A DNA stretch of 64,000 nt from Planctomycetales bacterium 71-10 (GCA_001898385.1 MKTT01000067.1:1-64000); one strand, 5' to 3'; positions 20,571 through 30,709 are shown, numbered from the stretch's first letter. Numbers and translations: made by a program. Notes: generated by a model from the sequence alone, not told the origin.

Positions 20571-22223
20571 TCATCCCATCGACGCCGCGAATCGGGCGGC
20601 GAGCCAGACCACGGTCGCGACGCACGCGACCATCGCCAGGCTGTGCCGCAGCGAGGCGCGGAGCACCTCCCCCTCGCGGCCCCCTTCGCCGGTCGCCGCG
20701 GCGGCCACCACGATCGACGCGGCGGCGATCATCTTGCCCATCGCCCCGCCCGCCGTGTTCGCCGCCCCCATCAGGACCGGCGACAGCCCCAGCTTCGTCG
20801 CCGTGATCCGCTGGAGGTTCCCGAACAGCACGTTGCTCGACGTGATCGAGCCCGTCAGCGCGGTCCCCAGCCAGCCCAGCCACGTCCCGAACGCCGGGTA
20901 GAGGGCCGCCCCCGTCCGCGTGAACGCCAGGCCCAGCACGGCGTCCATCCCCGAGTATCGGGTGACGAACCCCAGGGCCAGCATGCAGAGGATGGCGACC
21001 GCCGCCGTGGCCATCCGGCGCAGGGAGCCCAGGAAGATCCGGCCCATCTCCGCCGGGGGCGTGCCCGCCAGCAATCCCGTCGCGACCGCCGCCAGCAGCA
21101 CCGCCGTCCCCACCGCCGACAGCGGCGCGAGGTCGATCACAGCCGGTTCCAGGTCGGCCGCCGTCGGGGTCGGCCGGCCGGTCACGGCCTCGCCCCGGGC
21201 GACCTGCTTGTGCAGGGCCGAGACCTCCGCCTTCCAGGTCCCCCAGGCGTCGAGTCGGGCCTTCACCGCGGGCGTCGCCCAGGCGAAGACCGTGACCGTC
21301 AGCAGCGCGAACGGCAGCCACGCGCGGGCGATCTCGCGGGGCCGGGGCGCGGCCTTCGGGGCGGCGTCGGGCTCGCCCAGGTCCCCATCCTCGCCCTCGA
21401 AACGCCACGCCTGCGCCGGCCTCCAGGCCCGAAGGACCAGCACCGCCGCGACGAGCGAGAGGATCGCCGAGGCGATCGAGACCAGCTCGACGTTGAGGTA
21501 CCGGGCCCAGAGGAGCTGGACCGTCGCATAGGTCAGCCCCACCGCGAGCAGCGGGGGCCAGGCCCCGAGCGCCCGCCGCGGCCCGGCGACGATCGCCGCC
21601 AGGCCGAAGGGCGTGAACAGGGTGGTCGGGTAGAGGATCCGGGCGGTCGCGACGCTGAGGGCCTGGACGTCCATCCCCGAGACGGCGCCCAGGGTCGTCA
21701 GCGGGATGCCCACGCTCCCCCAGGGGACGCAGGCGGTGTCGGCCGCCAGCGCCAGGGTCGCGGCCTGGAGCGGGCGGAAGCCCAGGCCGACCAGGAAGGC
21801 GGAGGTGATGGCCACCGGGGCCCCGAAGCCGGCGCAGCCTTCCAGGAAGCCGCCGAAGCAGAACGTCACCAGGACCGCCTGGATCCGGCGGTCGGGTGAG
21901 AGCCGGGCGATCGACGCCTTCATCGCTTCGAAACGCCCGGTCGCCACGGCCAGGTCGTAGAGGAACATCGCCGCCACGACGAGGTAGACCACCCGGATCA
22001 GCCCGAACGCCGCCCCCGAGCCGGCCGCCGCCGTCGCCATCCTCCAGGGCATGCCGAACCCCAGCACGGCCGTCGCCAGGGCGACCAGGAGCGCCGCCGC
22101 GGCCGCCTTCCACGCCGCCACCCGGCCCGAGATCAGCAGCCCCATCAGCGTCAGGATGGGGAGGGCGGCGAGCAGCGTCGACGTCGGCCAGGAGCCGGCC
22201 GGGTCGTAGTCCTGGGTCCACAT
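20571..22223 (-). CDS. L-lactate permease family transporter
   Basis: Polytopic membrane protein; FGGFLEGCAGFGAPVAITSAFLVGLGF and GSITSSNVLFGNLQ are LctP-family motifs; ATG at 22223. Confidence 0.92.
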   Translation of the reverse strand: MWTQDYDPAGSWPTSTLLAALPILTLMGLLISGRVAAWKAAAAALLVALATAVLGFGMPWRMATAAAGSGAAFGLIRVVYLVVAAMFLYDLAVATGRFEAMKASIARLSPDRRIQAVLVTFCFGGFLEGCAGFGAPVAITSAFLVGLGFRPLQAATLALAADTACVPWGSVGIPLTTLGAVSGMDVQALSVATARILYPTTLFTPFGLAAIVAGPRRALGAWPPLLAVGLTYATVQLLWARYLNVELVSIASAILSLVAAVLVLRAWRPAQAWRFEGEDGDLGEPDAAPKAAPRPREIARAWLPFALLTVTVFAWATPAVKARLDAWGTWKAEVSALHKQVARGEAVTGRPTPTAADLEPAVIDLAPLSAVGTAVLLAAVATGLLAGTPPAEMGRIFLGSLRRMATAAVAILCMLALGFVTRYSGMDAVLGLAFTRTGAALYPAFGTWLGWLGTALTGSITSSNVLFGNLQRITATKLGLSPVLMGAANTAGGAMGKMIAAASIVVAAAATGEGGREGEVLRASLRHSLAMVACVATVVWLAARFAASMG

Positions 22224-22415
22224 GGGGCGAGCCCTCGGGCGGGGGGGATGGGATCGACCCACCATGATAGGTCCGGTCGACCCCGGCGGAAGACCCCGCC
22301 GGTTTCTGGGTCGCGGGGCCGTAACCTTCGGGTGGGGCCGGGGCTTTTTGTTTTGGAACAAACCGGAAGAGAGTAAGCTGGGGCTTGGTTGCATTGTGAC
22401 ACGGGAGGCTGACTC

Positions 22416-22952
22416 GTGGTGGTCGACTGCTTTCTCCTCGCAGCGAAGCACAGCCAGGGTACATCAGGAGCCGAAGCGGTCATTGCCCTGGTCGGTATCG
22501 CGATCGCGCTCATCATCTTCCTGCTTCAGCCGACGAAGGAATTCATTGAGAAGAACGGAATTCCGTGTTGTCCCAAATGTGGACGTCAAATCTCTCTGAA
22601 GGCTTCACGTCCGAACTGCCGGTCATGCGGTGCGAATCTGATGACGGGGAAGCCGCTTTTAGACCTCAGTCCCACCCCTCCGACCCCTCGCCAGGTGGCT
22701 ACGGCTCGACACGAGAGACTTGTCAGGGAGGAGCAGAGACGACAGATGGAGATCAGGGAGGAGGAAATACGAGTTCGGCGGGCCGTCGAAGAGGCCGCAT
22801 GGGAAGAGCGTCGCCAGAAAAAGCTGGCCAAGCGGCAGGCAAAGATCGATGCAAACGGCGGGTTCACCGACCTCCAGCTATACGGATTGGGGATCCTCAT
22901 CGCGGCGGTTCCAGCGGCACTAGCGGTAGGGATCTACTATCTCACGAGATGA
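22416..22952 (+). CDS. Zinc-ribbon membrane protein, hypothetical
   Basis: GTG start with gggagg SD; TM ALVGIAIALIIFLL, CPKCGRQ...NCRSCGANL, C-terminal TM. Confidence 0.75.
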   Translation: MVVDCFLLAAKHSQGTSGAEAVIALVGIAIALIIFLLQPTKEFIEKNGIPCCPKCGRQISLKASRPNCRSCGANLMTGKPLLDLSPTPPTPRQVATARHERLVREEQRRQMEIREEEIRVRRAVEEAAWEERRQKKLAKRQAKIDANGGFTDLQLYGLGILIAAVPAALAVGIYYLTR

Positions 22953-23126
22953 GCCAGCTTCATGAAGTACCAGCCGAAGGGCTGGTGAAGACCTGGTCGC
23001 AAGCCTTTGGAGCGAAGGAGGCTTGACCCGGGCGCGCAGCGAAGGTTAAGGTGGATCGACCGTCCCGCCGCCCGGGAGGCGGGCCCCTCTCCGGCCCGGC
23101 CGGGGCGCTTGCCAAGGAGCCGATGG

Positions 23127-23480
23127 GTGCAAATCAAGATCTCGACGCGACACGGCGAACTGGCCCCGGAGCAGCGAGAACGCCTGGAAGAGAAGGCCCA
23201 GAAGCTGACCAAGTTCGGGCGCCTGATGGCCATCGAGATCGCCACCCTGCACGAGAAGGGAGCCTGGAGCGTCGAGTTCCAGGTCTCCGCCGAGCACAAG
23301 AACGACTTCGTGGCGACCGAGACCGGCCCGACCCTGGAAGGGGCGACGGACCAATGCCTGCACAAGATCGAGTCCCAGCTCAAGCGGTACAAAGAGAAGA
23401 CCCAGAATCATAAGGGCGACGTGCCCCAGAGCGGGGTCCCCTCGCGGTCGGCGGGCCTGGCCCCCGGCGAGGCCGAATGA
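23127..23480 (+). CDS. hpf: Ribosome hibernation-promoting factor / RaiA family
   Basis: GTG start after aaggag; VQIKISTRHGELAPEQRERLEEKAQKLTKFGRLMAIEIATLHEK...VEFQVSAEHKNDFVATETG. Confidence 0.82.
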   Translation: MQIKISTRHGELAPEQRERLEEKAQKLTKFGRLMAIEIATLHEKGAWSVEFQVSAEHKNDFVATETGPTLEGATDQCLHKIESQLKRYKEKTQNHKGDVPQSGVPSRSAGLAPGEAE

Positions 23481-23667
23481 CCCGGCCCCGAGGCCGAGGA
23501 CGTCGCCCGGCCGCCCCGCCCCGCGCGGGGGCGGAGGCCGGCGGAGGCCGCCCCGACGGCGGCCGAGCCCCGGACGAATCGACCCGCCCCTCGATCGCGA
23601 GGCCGCGGGGCCGGTCCCGGGATGAAGGTGGAGCGATCGGCCTGGCGGCCCGTCGATGGAGGGGCGG

Positions 23668-24138
23668 ATGAAGTTATTGGATTTCGTGGTCCGGGACAGC
23701 ATCATCGTCGACCTGAAGGCCACGACCAAGGAGGAGGCCATCCGCGAGATGGTCTCCGGCCTGCACGCCGCCGGCCAACTCGGCGACGCCGAGGTGGAGA
23801 GCGTCATCCGGGCCATCCTGAACCGCGAGGAGCTGGGCTCCACCGGCATCGGCATGGGCGTCGCCGTCCCCCACACCCGGCACCCGACGCTCCAACGCCT
23901 GATCGGCACCGTCGCCCTCTCCCGGCAGGGGGTCGACTTCGCCGCCTTGGACGGCGACCCGGTCGACATCTTCTTCCTGCTGGTCTCCCCCCACAACCAG
24001 CCGGGGGATCACCTGCGGGCCCTGGAGAATATCTCCCGGCACCTGAAGGACGAGCGGTTCGTCAGCTTCCTGCGCCAGGCCACGTCGCCCCAGGCCGTGG
24101 TCGAGGTCCTGGAAGAGGCCGACGGGGCCGCCGTCTGA
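23668..24138 (+). CDS. ptsN: PTS sugar transporter subunit IIA (PtsN-like)
   Basis: REELGSTGIGMGVAVPHTRHPTL IIA active-site region; FFLLVSP...HLRALENISRHL. Confidence 0.9.
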   Translation: MKLLDFVVRDSIIVDLKATTKEEAIREMVSGLHAAGQLGDAEVESVIRAILNREELGSTGIGMGVAVPHTRHPTLQRLIGTVALSRQGVDFAALDGDPVDIFFLLVSPHNQPGDHLRALENISRHLKDERFVSFLRQATSPQAVVEVLEEADGAAV

Positions 24139-24302
24139 CCCGGCCGGGGGGACGGACGAGGAGCGAAGTGAAGGCCGCGGCCGCCCCCACCCTCCCGAGC
24201 GTGGGGGGAGCCCGGCGGACCAGCCGCGAACGACACGACACCGCCCGCGACGGCCGGCCCCCGGGCCGATCACGCCGGTCCATCACGCCGATCGAGCCGC
24301 CG

Positions 24303-24641
24303 ATGATCCACGAAACGACCGTCGCCCGCCGCTGGATCGAGATCCTCAACAGCCTGGGCCTCCACCTCCGGCCCGCCGACAAGTTCGTGAAGCTCGCGCT
24401 GCGGTACCAGTCCGACGTCCGCGTCCACTACAACGGCGGCAGCTTCAACGGCAAGAGCATCCTGGACCTGACCTCGCTGGCCGCCGAGTGCGGCTCCCGG
24501 CTGGAGGTCGAGGCCCGCGGGCCCGACGCCGAGGACGCCGTCGCCGCGCTGGCCGCGCTGGCCGAGGCCCGATTCTACGAGGACGACGACGGCGAGCCGG
24601 TCTCGATCGAGCCCGGCCCGGGCGCGGAGCCGCCGCGATGA
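24303..24641 (+). CDS. HPr-family phosphocarrier protein
   Basis: LNSLGLHLRPADKFVKLA (His site) and NGKSILDLTSLAAECGSRLEVEARGPDAEDAV. Confidence 0.92.
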   Translation: MIHETTVARRWIEILNSLGLHLRPADKFVKLALRYQSDVRVHYNGGSFNGKSILDLTSLAAECGSRLEVEARGPDAEDAVAALAALAEARFYEDDDGEPVSIEPGPGAEPPR

Positions 24642-26440
24642 CCCGGGGCCCCGAAGGCCCGCCCCCCGACGACTCCTCCCGCCCGGCCGAGCAGGTCTTC
24701 CGCGGGATCGGCGTGAGCCCGGGGATCGCCATCGGCCCGGTCGTGGTGCTGGACCCTCGCGGGATGCGGCTGCCGCCGCGTCGGATCGCCGCCGACGCCG
24801 TGCCGGCCGAGGTGGCGCGGCTCGCGTCGGCCCTCGCCGCCGCCGCCGCCGAGGGGGCGCAGGCCGAGGCCGAGGCCCGCGAGCGGCTCGGCCCCCAGTA
24901 CGCCGAGATCCTCGCCGCCCACGCGGCCATGATCGGCGACCCCCAGCTCGCCGCCGACGCCCGCGAGCGGATCGAGCGGCGTCGGATCTCGGCCGAGCAC
25001 GCCGTGATCGAGGTCCTGGAGGGGCTCGCCGGGCGGCTGGAGGGCCTCAGCGACTCCCACCTGGCGGCGCGGGCGGCCGACGTCCGCGACATCGAGGCGC
25101 GGATCGTCGACCAGCTCGCCGGGGCCCGCGCCCCGTCGTTCCAGGACGACCTGGCCGCCCCGTCCGTGGTCCTGGCCCACGACCTGACCCCCAGCGACGC
25201 CGCGCAGCTCGACCCCCGCAAGGTCCTGGGGTTCGCCACCGAGGCCGGCGGCCGGGCCAGCCACACGGCGATCGTCGCCGCCGCCCTGGAGATCCCCGCC
25301 GTCGCCGGGGCCGGGACGCTCCTGGGCCACGCCCGGTCCGCCCGGCTGGCGGTCGTCGACGGCGAGTCGGGGCTGATCGTCCTCGACCCCGCGCCGGCCA
25401 CGCTCGACCGCTACCGCGCCGCGGCCGAGGCCCGCACCGCCCGCTTCCGCACCCTGTCGGAGGAGGCCGCCTTGCCGGCGGTCACGCTCGACGGCGTCGA
25501 GGTCGGGCTCCACGCCAACATCGAGTTCGTCGACGAGGCCGCCGCCTGCGCCCGCTGGGGCGCCGCCGGGATCGGCCTGTACCGGACCGAGTTCCTGTAC
25601 CTCCGGTCGACCGCCCCGCCGACCGAGGAGGAGCAGTTCGCCGCGTACGCCGAGGCCGTCCGCTCGCTCCAGGGCCGCCCGGTCGTGATCCGGACCCTGG
25701 ACCTGGGGGCCGACAAGCTGGCCTCGCACGTCGGCGGGATCGGGGCCGAGGCCAACCCGGCGCTGGGGCTGCGCAGCCTGCGGTATTCGCTGCGGCGGCC
25801 GGAAGTGTTCCGGACCCAGATCCGCGCCGTGCTCCGCGCCGCCGCGCTGGGGGACGTCCGGATCCTGCTGCCGATGGTCACCACGCTCGACGAGCTGCGC
25901 CGGGCCCGCGACCTGATCGGCGAGGTCGCCGCGGCGCTCCGGGCCGAGGGGACGCCGCACCGCGAGGCCCCGCCGCTGGGCGCGATGGTCGAGGTGCCGG
26001 CGACCGCCCTGATGGCCGACCGATTCGCAAAGGAGGTGGACTTCTTCTCCATCGGGACCAACGACCTGATCCAGTACACGCTGGCCGTCGACCGCACGAA
26101 CGAGGCCGTGGCCGACCTCTACAGCGCCGCCGACCCCGCCGTCCTGAGGCTGATCGCCCGGGTCGTCGAGGCCGCCGCCGCCCGGGGCATCCCCTGCGCC
26201 GTCTGCGGGTCGATGGGGGGCGAGCTGCTGTACACGACCTTCCTGCTGGGCCTGGGCGTCCGCGAGCTGAGCATGGCGCCGCACCAGATCCCGGAGGTCC
26301 GCCGCCTGATCCGCGGCGTCTCGCTGGAGCAGGCGCGGGCGATCGCGGCCGAGGCCCTGACGCTCGACACCGCCCGGGAGGTCGTCGCCCTGCTGGAAGA
26401 CGCCCTCCGGCCGGCCCCCACGGGCGCGCCGGCCGGCTGA
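24638..26440 (+). CDS. ptsI: Phosphoenolpyruvate-protein phosphotransferase (enzyme I)
   Basis: GGRASHTAIVAAALEIPAVAG phospho-His; DFFSIGTNDLIQYTLAVDRTN; ATGA overlap with HPr gene. Confidence 0.95.
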   Translation: MTRGPEGPPPDDSSRPAEQVFRGIGVSPGIAIGPVVVLDPRGMRLPPRRIAADAVPAEVARLASALAAAAAEGAQAEAEARERLGPQYAEILAAHAAMIGDPQLAADARERIERRRISAEHAVIEVLEGLAGRLEGLSDSHLAARAADVRDIEARIVDQLAGARAPSFQDDLAAPSVVLAHDLTPSDAAQLDPRKVLGFATEAGGRASHTAIVAAALEIPAVAGAGTLLGHARSARLAVVDGESGLIVLDPAPATLDRYRAAAEARTARFRTLSEEAALPAVTLDGVEVGLHANIEFVDEAAACARWGAAGIGLYRTEFLYLRSTAPPTEEEQFAAYAEAVRSLQGRPVVIRTLDLGADKLASHVGGIGAEANPALGLRSLRYSLRRPEVFRTQIRAVLRAAALGDVRILLPMVTTLDELRRARDLIGEVAAALRAEGTPHREAPPLGAMVEVPATALMADRFAKEVDFFSIGTNDLIQYTLAVDRTNEAVADLYSAADPAVLRLIARVVEAAAARGIPCAVCGSMGGELLYTTFLLGLGVRELSMAPHQIPEVRRLIRGVSLEQARAIAAEALTLDTAREVVALLEDALRPAPTGAPAG

Positions 26441-26810
26441 ACGCCGCCGGCCCGCCCCCCGACCGTCCCCCGGGTTCCCCGCCCGGCCCGCCCGCCCGTC
26501 GCGACGACGGCCGGGGGCGGAGGCCAGCCGGGAACGCTCGAAACGAACCACGCACCCCGAACCGACCGCGCCCGACGAGGCGGGCCCCGAACCGGGGCCG
26601 ACGAGACGCCCGCGACCGACCCATCGCCCTCCGTTCAGACCACCCCGACGCCTCCGCGGACCGCGGCCCGTCGAGCGGGATGAACCTCTCCCCGCGGGGC
26701 GGGCCCCAGCCCGCCCGCGTCCGCTCCGGGTCGCCGGCCTCGCGAACGCCCCGCCCCTCTCGCCCGAGCCGCGGATCCTCGATTCGATCGCACCGAAGCA
26801 CCGCCGTCCC

Positions 26811-27581
26811 ATGACCCAAGCCGCCAAGGTCCGCCTCCGCTTCGCCAAGCGCGGCGACCTCCGCCTGACCAGCCACCACGACCTGATGCGCTGCCTGGAG
26901 CGCCTGCTGCGCCGCGCCGCCATCCCGGTGGCGGTCACCCAGGGCTTCTCGCCCCGGCCCAAGATCACCTTCGCGCTGGCGATGGGCCTGGGGATCGAGG
27001 GGCACGGCGAGGTCGTCGACCTGGAGCTGGCGGAGCCCCACGACCCCGGCGAGCTGATGGGCCGACTGGCCGCCGCGTCCCCCCCGGGGCTCGACTGGCT
27101 GGAGGCCCGGGCGCTGGAACCCTCCGCGCCCGCCCCTCGGCCCGCCTGGGCCGAGTACGAGATCCCCGTCCCCGAGGCCCGTCGCGCGCCCGTGGCGCAG
27201 GCCCTCGAAGTCCTCTTGCAGAGCGAAAGCCGCATCGTGACCCGCCGTCGGCCGGACAAGAGGCGCGAGGTCGAGTTCGACATGCGCCCGCTCCTGCTCG
27301 ACGCGTCCCTGACCGCAGGCGGGAGCCTGCGCGTCCGCCTGAAGGCGTCCCCCGACGGATCGGTCCGCCCCGAAGAGGTCCTCGAGGCCCTCGGCGCGCG
27401 CGACCTCCTCGACGGCGGGGCCTTCCTGACGCGCACCCGCGTGGAGCTGGCCGACCGGCCCGGGCCGGCGCAACGCCCGGACCCGGCCGGGACGCCCCCC
27501 GAGACATCCCCCCGGGCCGACGAGGCCCGGGCCCCCGAGACAATCCCCCACAACCGCGATCACCCGGAAGGCGTCGCATGA
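26811..27581 (+). CDS. DUF2344 / TIGR03936 radical-SAM-linked protein
   Basis: VRLRFAKRGDLRLTSHHDLMRCLERLLRRAAIPVAVTQGFSPRPKITFALAMGLGIEGHGEVVDLEL; precedes rne/rng as is typical. Confidence 0.9.
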   Translation: MTQAAKVRLRFAKRGDLRLTSHHDLMRCLERLLRRAAIPVAVTQGFSPRPKITFALAMGLGIEGHGEVVDLELAEPHDPGELMGRLAAASPPGLDWLEARALEPSAPAPRPAWAEYEIPVPEARRAPVAQALEVLLQSESRIVTRRRPDKRREVEFDMRPLLLDASLTAGGSLRVRLKASPDGSVRPEEVLEALGARDLLDGGAFLTRTRVELADRPGPAQRPDPAGTPPETSPRADEARAPETIPHNRDHPEGVA

Positions 27582-30500
27582 AGAAAGAAATGCTGATCAA
27601 CGTCCTCCAGCCGGAGGAGTGCCGGATCGCCATCATCGAGAACGGCGTCCTGGAGGAGCTCTACGTCGAGCGCACCAGCCACGAGAGCTACACCGGCAAC
27701 ATCTACAAAGGCAAGGTCGTCAACCTGGAGCCGGCCATCCAGGCCGCGTTCGTCGACTTCTCCGTCGGCCGCAACGGCTTCCTCCACGTCTCCGACGTCG
27801 AGCCCCAGTACTACGACCGCCACGGCGCCGCCGCGGACGACGAGGGGGACGACGCCGAGCCCCCCGCCCCCCGCGCGCCCCGGGCCGAGCGCGAGCCCCG
27901 CGCCGAGCGCGAGCCCCGCCGCCGCGACCGCGACCGCCCCGAGCGGGAGCGGCCCGACCTCTCGATCAAGGGCCGCCGCGACCGCTCCGAGTCCCCTCGG
28001 CGCTTCGGCGAGGGGCTGGATGAGGAACGCGAGAGGGAGCGAGAGCGGGAGCGCGGCTACGCCCCGCCGACCCCCCCGGCCCCGGAGCCGGCCCGCGAGC
28101 CCGAATACGACGAGGACCGGCCGGCCGCCCGCGCCCAGGGCGGGGCGACGTCGTGGGCCAAGTCGTTCGAGTATGAGCGCGAGGCCGAGGACGTCGAGGC
28201 GACCGAGGCCCGCTGGGGACGCCCCCGGCGCGAGGAGGCCGAGCCGTTCGACCCCGACCTGCCGCCGAGCCGCACGGCCCGCCGCCAGGCCCCCGCGCCC
28301 CCGCCGCCGCCGCCGCCGGCCGACCGCGACGACGACTTCGGTTTCGGCCTGGGCCTGGATCGCGACGATCGCGGCCGGCCCCGCTCGCTGTTCGGCGAGC
28401 CCGAGGCCCCCGCCGTCCGCGGCCGGGAGCCGGAACCCGAGGCCGAGGCCGAGCCCGAGGCGCCGACGGCCCGCCGAGAGCGCGAGCCCCGCCGGGGCCG
28501 CGGCCGCGGCCGGTCGGCCCGCCCCGCCCAGGAGGAGGCGGCCGAGCCCGTCGGGTTCGACGAACCGGCCCCGGCGGACGACCTCGGCGGCGAGGAGCCC
28601 CCGCGGCGTCGCGGCGGCCGGTCGGCCATCCGCTCCCGCGGCGGCGACCGTCCCGAGCCCGGCCGCCCGCGCGAGATCCAGCCCATCGACCTCCCCGAAC
28701 CGGCCCGCGCCCGCCGCCCGGCCGACGAGGCCGACGAGGCACCCTACCGCCCCGCGGCCAATCGCGATCGCGATCGCGAACTGGAGCCCGAGGGCGAGCG
28801 CGAGCGGCCGGCCCCCCGCCCCCGCGCCCACGACCGCGCCGGCGAGCCCGGCTACGTCCCGCGCCGCGAGCGGCTCCGCGCCCCCGAGCCCGACTTCGGC
28901 GACCGCCCGGCCGCGCCGGCCCCGCGCGGCTACGAGCCGCCCGAGGATGACGCCCGCGGCTTCGGCGCCGGCGTCGATGAGGAGCTTGAGGCCGACCTCG
29001 ACGTCGAGGGCGACGCCGAGGGCGACGCCGGGTCGGCCCGCGACGGCCGCCGCCGCCGCCGCCGCCGCGGACGCCGCCGCGACCGCGAGCGCCCGGAGTC
29101 GCTGGGAGGCTCCCCGTCGGCCGAGGCCGACGACCTGGTCGAGGCCGACGTCGCCGGCGAGGTGACCTTCCGCGAGCCCGCCGGCTTCGACGACGAGCTC
29201 GACGACCTGGGCGAGGTGGACGACCTCCGCGACTCCGACGAGCCCCGCTCGCCCGAGGAGGAGATCGACCCCGAGCTGGAGCAGGAGATCCGCAAGGAGA
29301 TCGAGGAGATCCAGGAGCTGGAGCGCGAGATGGGCCTTCGCGGCCCCTCCGAGGCCCGGCCCCGCCGCGGCGACGCCGGCGGCCGGGGCCGCGGCGGCGC
29401 CAGGCCCCCGATCCAGGACGTCTTCCGCCGCGGCGACGAGGTCCTCGTCCAGTGCATCAAGGAGAGCATCGGCACCAAGGGGCCGACCCTCTCCACCTAC
29501 ATCAGCATCCCCGGCCGCTACCTGGTCCTGATGCCCGGCCTCAACCGCGTCGGCGTCTCGCGCAAGATCGTCGACGAGGGCCAGCGCAAGAAGCTCCGCG
29601 AGATCATGCACGAGCTGAACCCGCCCAAGGGGCTCGGCTTCATCGTCCGGACCGCCGGCCTGGAGCGCTCCAAGCGCGAGCTGGCCCGCGACCTGGCCTA
29701 CCTGCTGCGGCTCTGGAAGGTCATCCTCCGCCGCATCAAGAAGGCCCGCGGCCCCGCGCCGATCTACCAGGAATCGGACATGATCACCCGGACCATCCGG
29801 GACGTGTTCACCTCCGAGATCGACACCATCTGGATCGACGAGCCGGCCGCCTTCGAGCGGGCCCAGGAGTTCCTCCGCGTGGTGATGCCCCGGTTCGCCA
29901 GCCGGGTGAAGCTCTACGACGAGAAGATCCCGCTGTTCCACAAGTACGGGATCGAGGACGAGATCGCCAAGATCCAGCGCCGGCACGTCCCGCTGCCGGA
30001 GGGGGGCTCGATCGTCATTGACCAGACCGAGGCCCTGGTGGCGATCGACGTCAACTCGGGGAACTTCCGGGTCGAGGACGACGCCGAGCGGACGGCGTAC
30101 GAGATGAACCTGCGGGCCGCGAAGGAGATCGCCCGCCAGCTCCGCCTCCGCGACCTCGGCGGCGTGATCGTCAACGACTTCATCGACATGCGCGAGGAGC
30201 GGCACCGCCGGGGCGTCGAGCGGGCGCTCCGCGAGGCCATCAAGCGCGACCGGGCCCGCACCAAGGTCCTCCGCATGAGCGCCTTCGGCCTCATCGAGAT
30301 GACCCGCCAGCGGATCCGCCCCAGCCTCAAGCGGTCGGTCTACGAGGACTGCCCGAACTGCGCCGGCGCGGGGGTCGTGAAGTCGGCCGAGAGCATGGCG
30401 ATCGACGTGATGCGGATCCTCGGCCTGGCCTCGCACCGCGAGGAGGTGCGGAAGATCCAGGTGACGGTGGGCGCGAGCGTCGCCGCCTACCTCAACAACC

Positions 30501-30679
30501 GCAAGCGGAAGGCCATCGCCCGGATCGAGTCCGAGACGGGCATGACCGTCCTGATCCACTCCAAGGAAGGCGTCGCCGCCGAGCACCTCCAGATCGAGTG
30601 CTCCGACGCCAACAACGGCGAGGTCCGGCTCTTCCCGTCCTCCGCCCCCCACCATCACCCCCGCCGCGGCTCGCACTGA
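27578..30679 (+). CDS. Rne/Rng family ribonuclease with large low-complexity insertion in the S1 region
   Basis: N-terminal ENGVLEELYVERTSHESYTGNIYKGKVVNLEPAIQAAFVDFSVGRNGFLHVSDV; catalytic IVNDFIDMREERHRRGVERALREAIKRDRARTKVLRMSAFGLIEMTRQRIRPSL; Zn-link CPNC. Confidence 0.95.
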   Translation: MKKEMLINVLQPEECRIAIIENGVLEELYVERTSHESYTGNIYKGKVVNLEPAIQAAFVDFSVGRNGFLHVSDVEPQYYDRHGAAADDEGDDAEPPAPRAPRAEREPRAEREPRRRDRDRPERERPDLSIKGRRDRSESPRRFGEGLDEERERERERERGYAPPTPPAPEPAREPEYDEDRPAARAQGGATSWAKSFEYEREAEDVEATEARWGRPRREEAEPFDPDLPPSRTARRQAPAPPPPPPPADRDDDFGFGLGLDRDDRGRPRSLFGEPEAPAVRGREPEPEAEAEPEAPTARREREPRRGRGRGRSARPAQEEAAEPVGFDEPAPADDLGGEEPPRRRGGRSAIRSRGGDRPEPGRPREIQPIDLPEPARARRPADEADEAPYRPAANRDRDRELEPEGERERPAPRPRAHDRAGEPGYVPRRERLRAPEPDFGDRPAAPAPRGYEPPEDDARGFGAGVDEELEADLDVEGDAEGDAGSARDGRRRRRRRGRRRDRERPESLGGSPSAEADDLVEADVAGEVTFREPAGFDDELDDLGEVDDLRDSDEPRSPEEEIDPELEQEIRKEIEEIQELEREMGLRGPSEARPRRGDAGGRGRGGARPPIQDVFRRGDEVLVQCIKESIGTKGPTLSTYISIPGRYLVLMPGLNRVGVSRKIVDEGQRKKLREIMHELNPPKGLGFIVRTAGLERSKRELARDLAYLLRLWKVILRRIKKARGPAPIYQESDMITRTIRDVFTSEIDTIWIDEPAAFERAQEFLRVVMPRFASRVKLYDEKIPLFHKYGIEDEIAKIQRRHVPLPEGGSIVIDQTEALVAIDVNSGNFRVEDDAERTAYEMNLRAAKEIARQLRLRDLGGVIVNDFIDMREERHRRGVERALREAIKRDRARTKVLRMSAFGLIEMTRQRIRPSLKRSVYEDCPNCAGAGVVKSAESMAIDVMRILGLASHREEVRKIQVTVGASVAAYLNNRKRKAIARIESETGMTVLIHSKEGVAAEHLQIECSDANNGEVRLFPSSAPHHHPRRGSH

Positions 30680-30709
30680 GCCGGCGTCGACGGCGTCGAC
30701 GGCGCCGAC

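Noticed and set aside
28750-28790. cgatcgcgatcgcgatcgc tandem as a possible regulatory repeat or HIP1-like site
   Set aside because: Lies inside the RNase E/G low-complexity insert and encodes NRDRDRE; best explained by codon composition.
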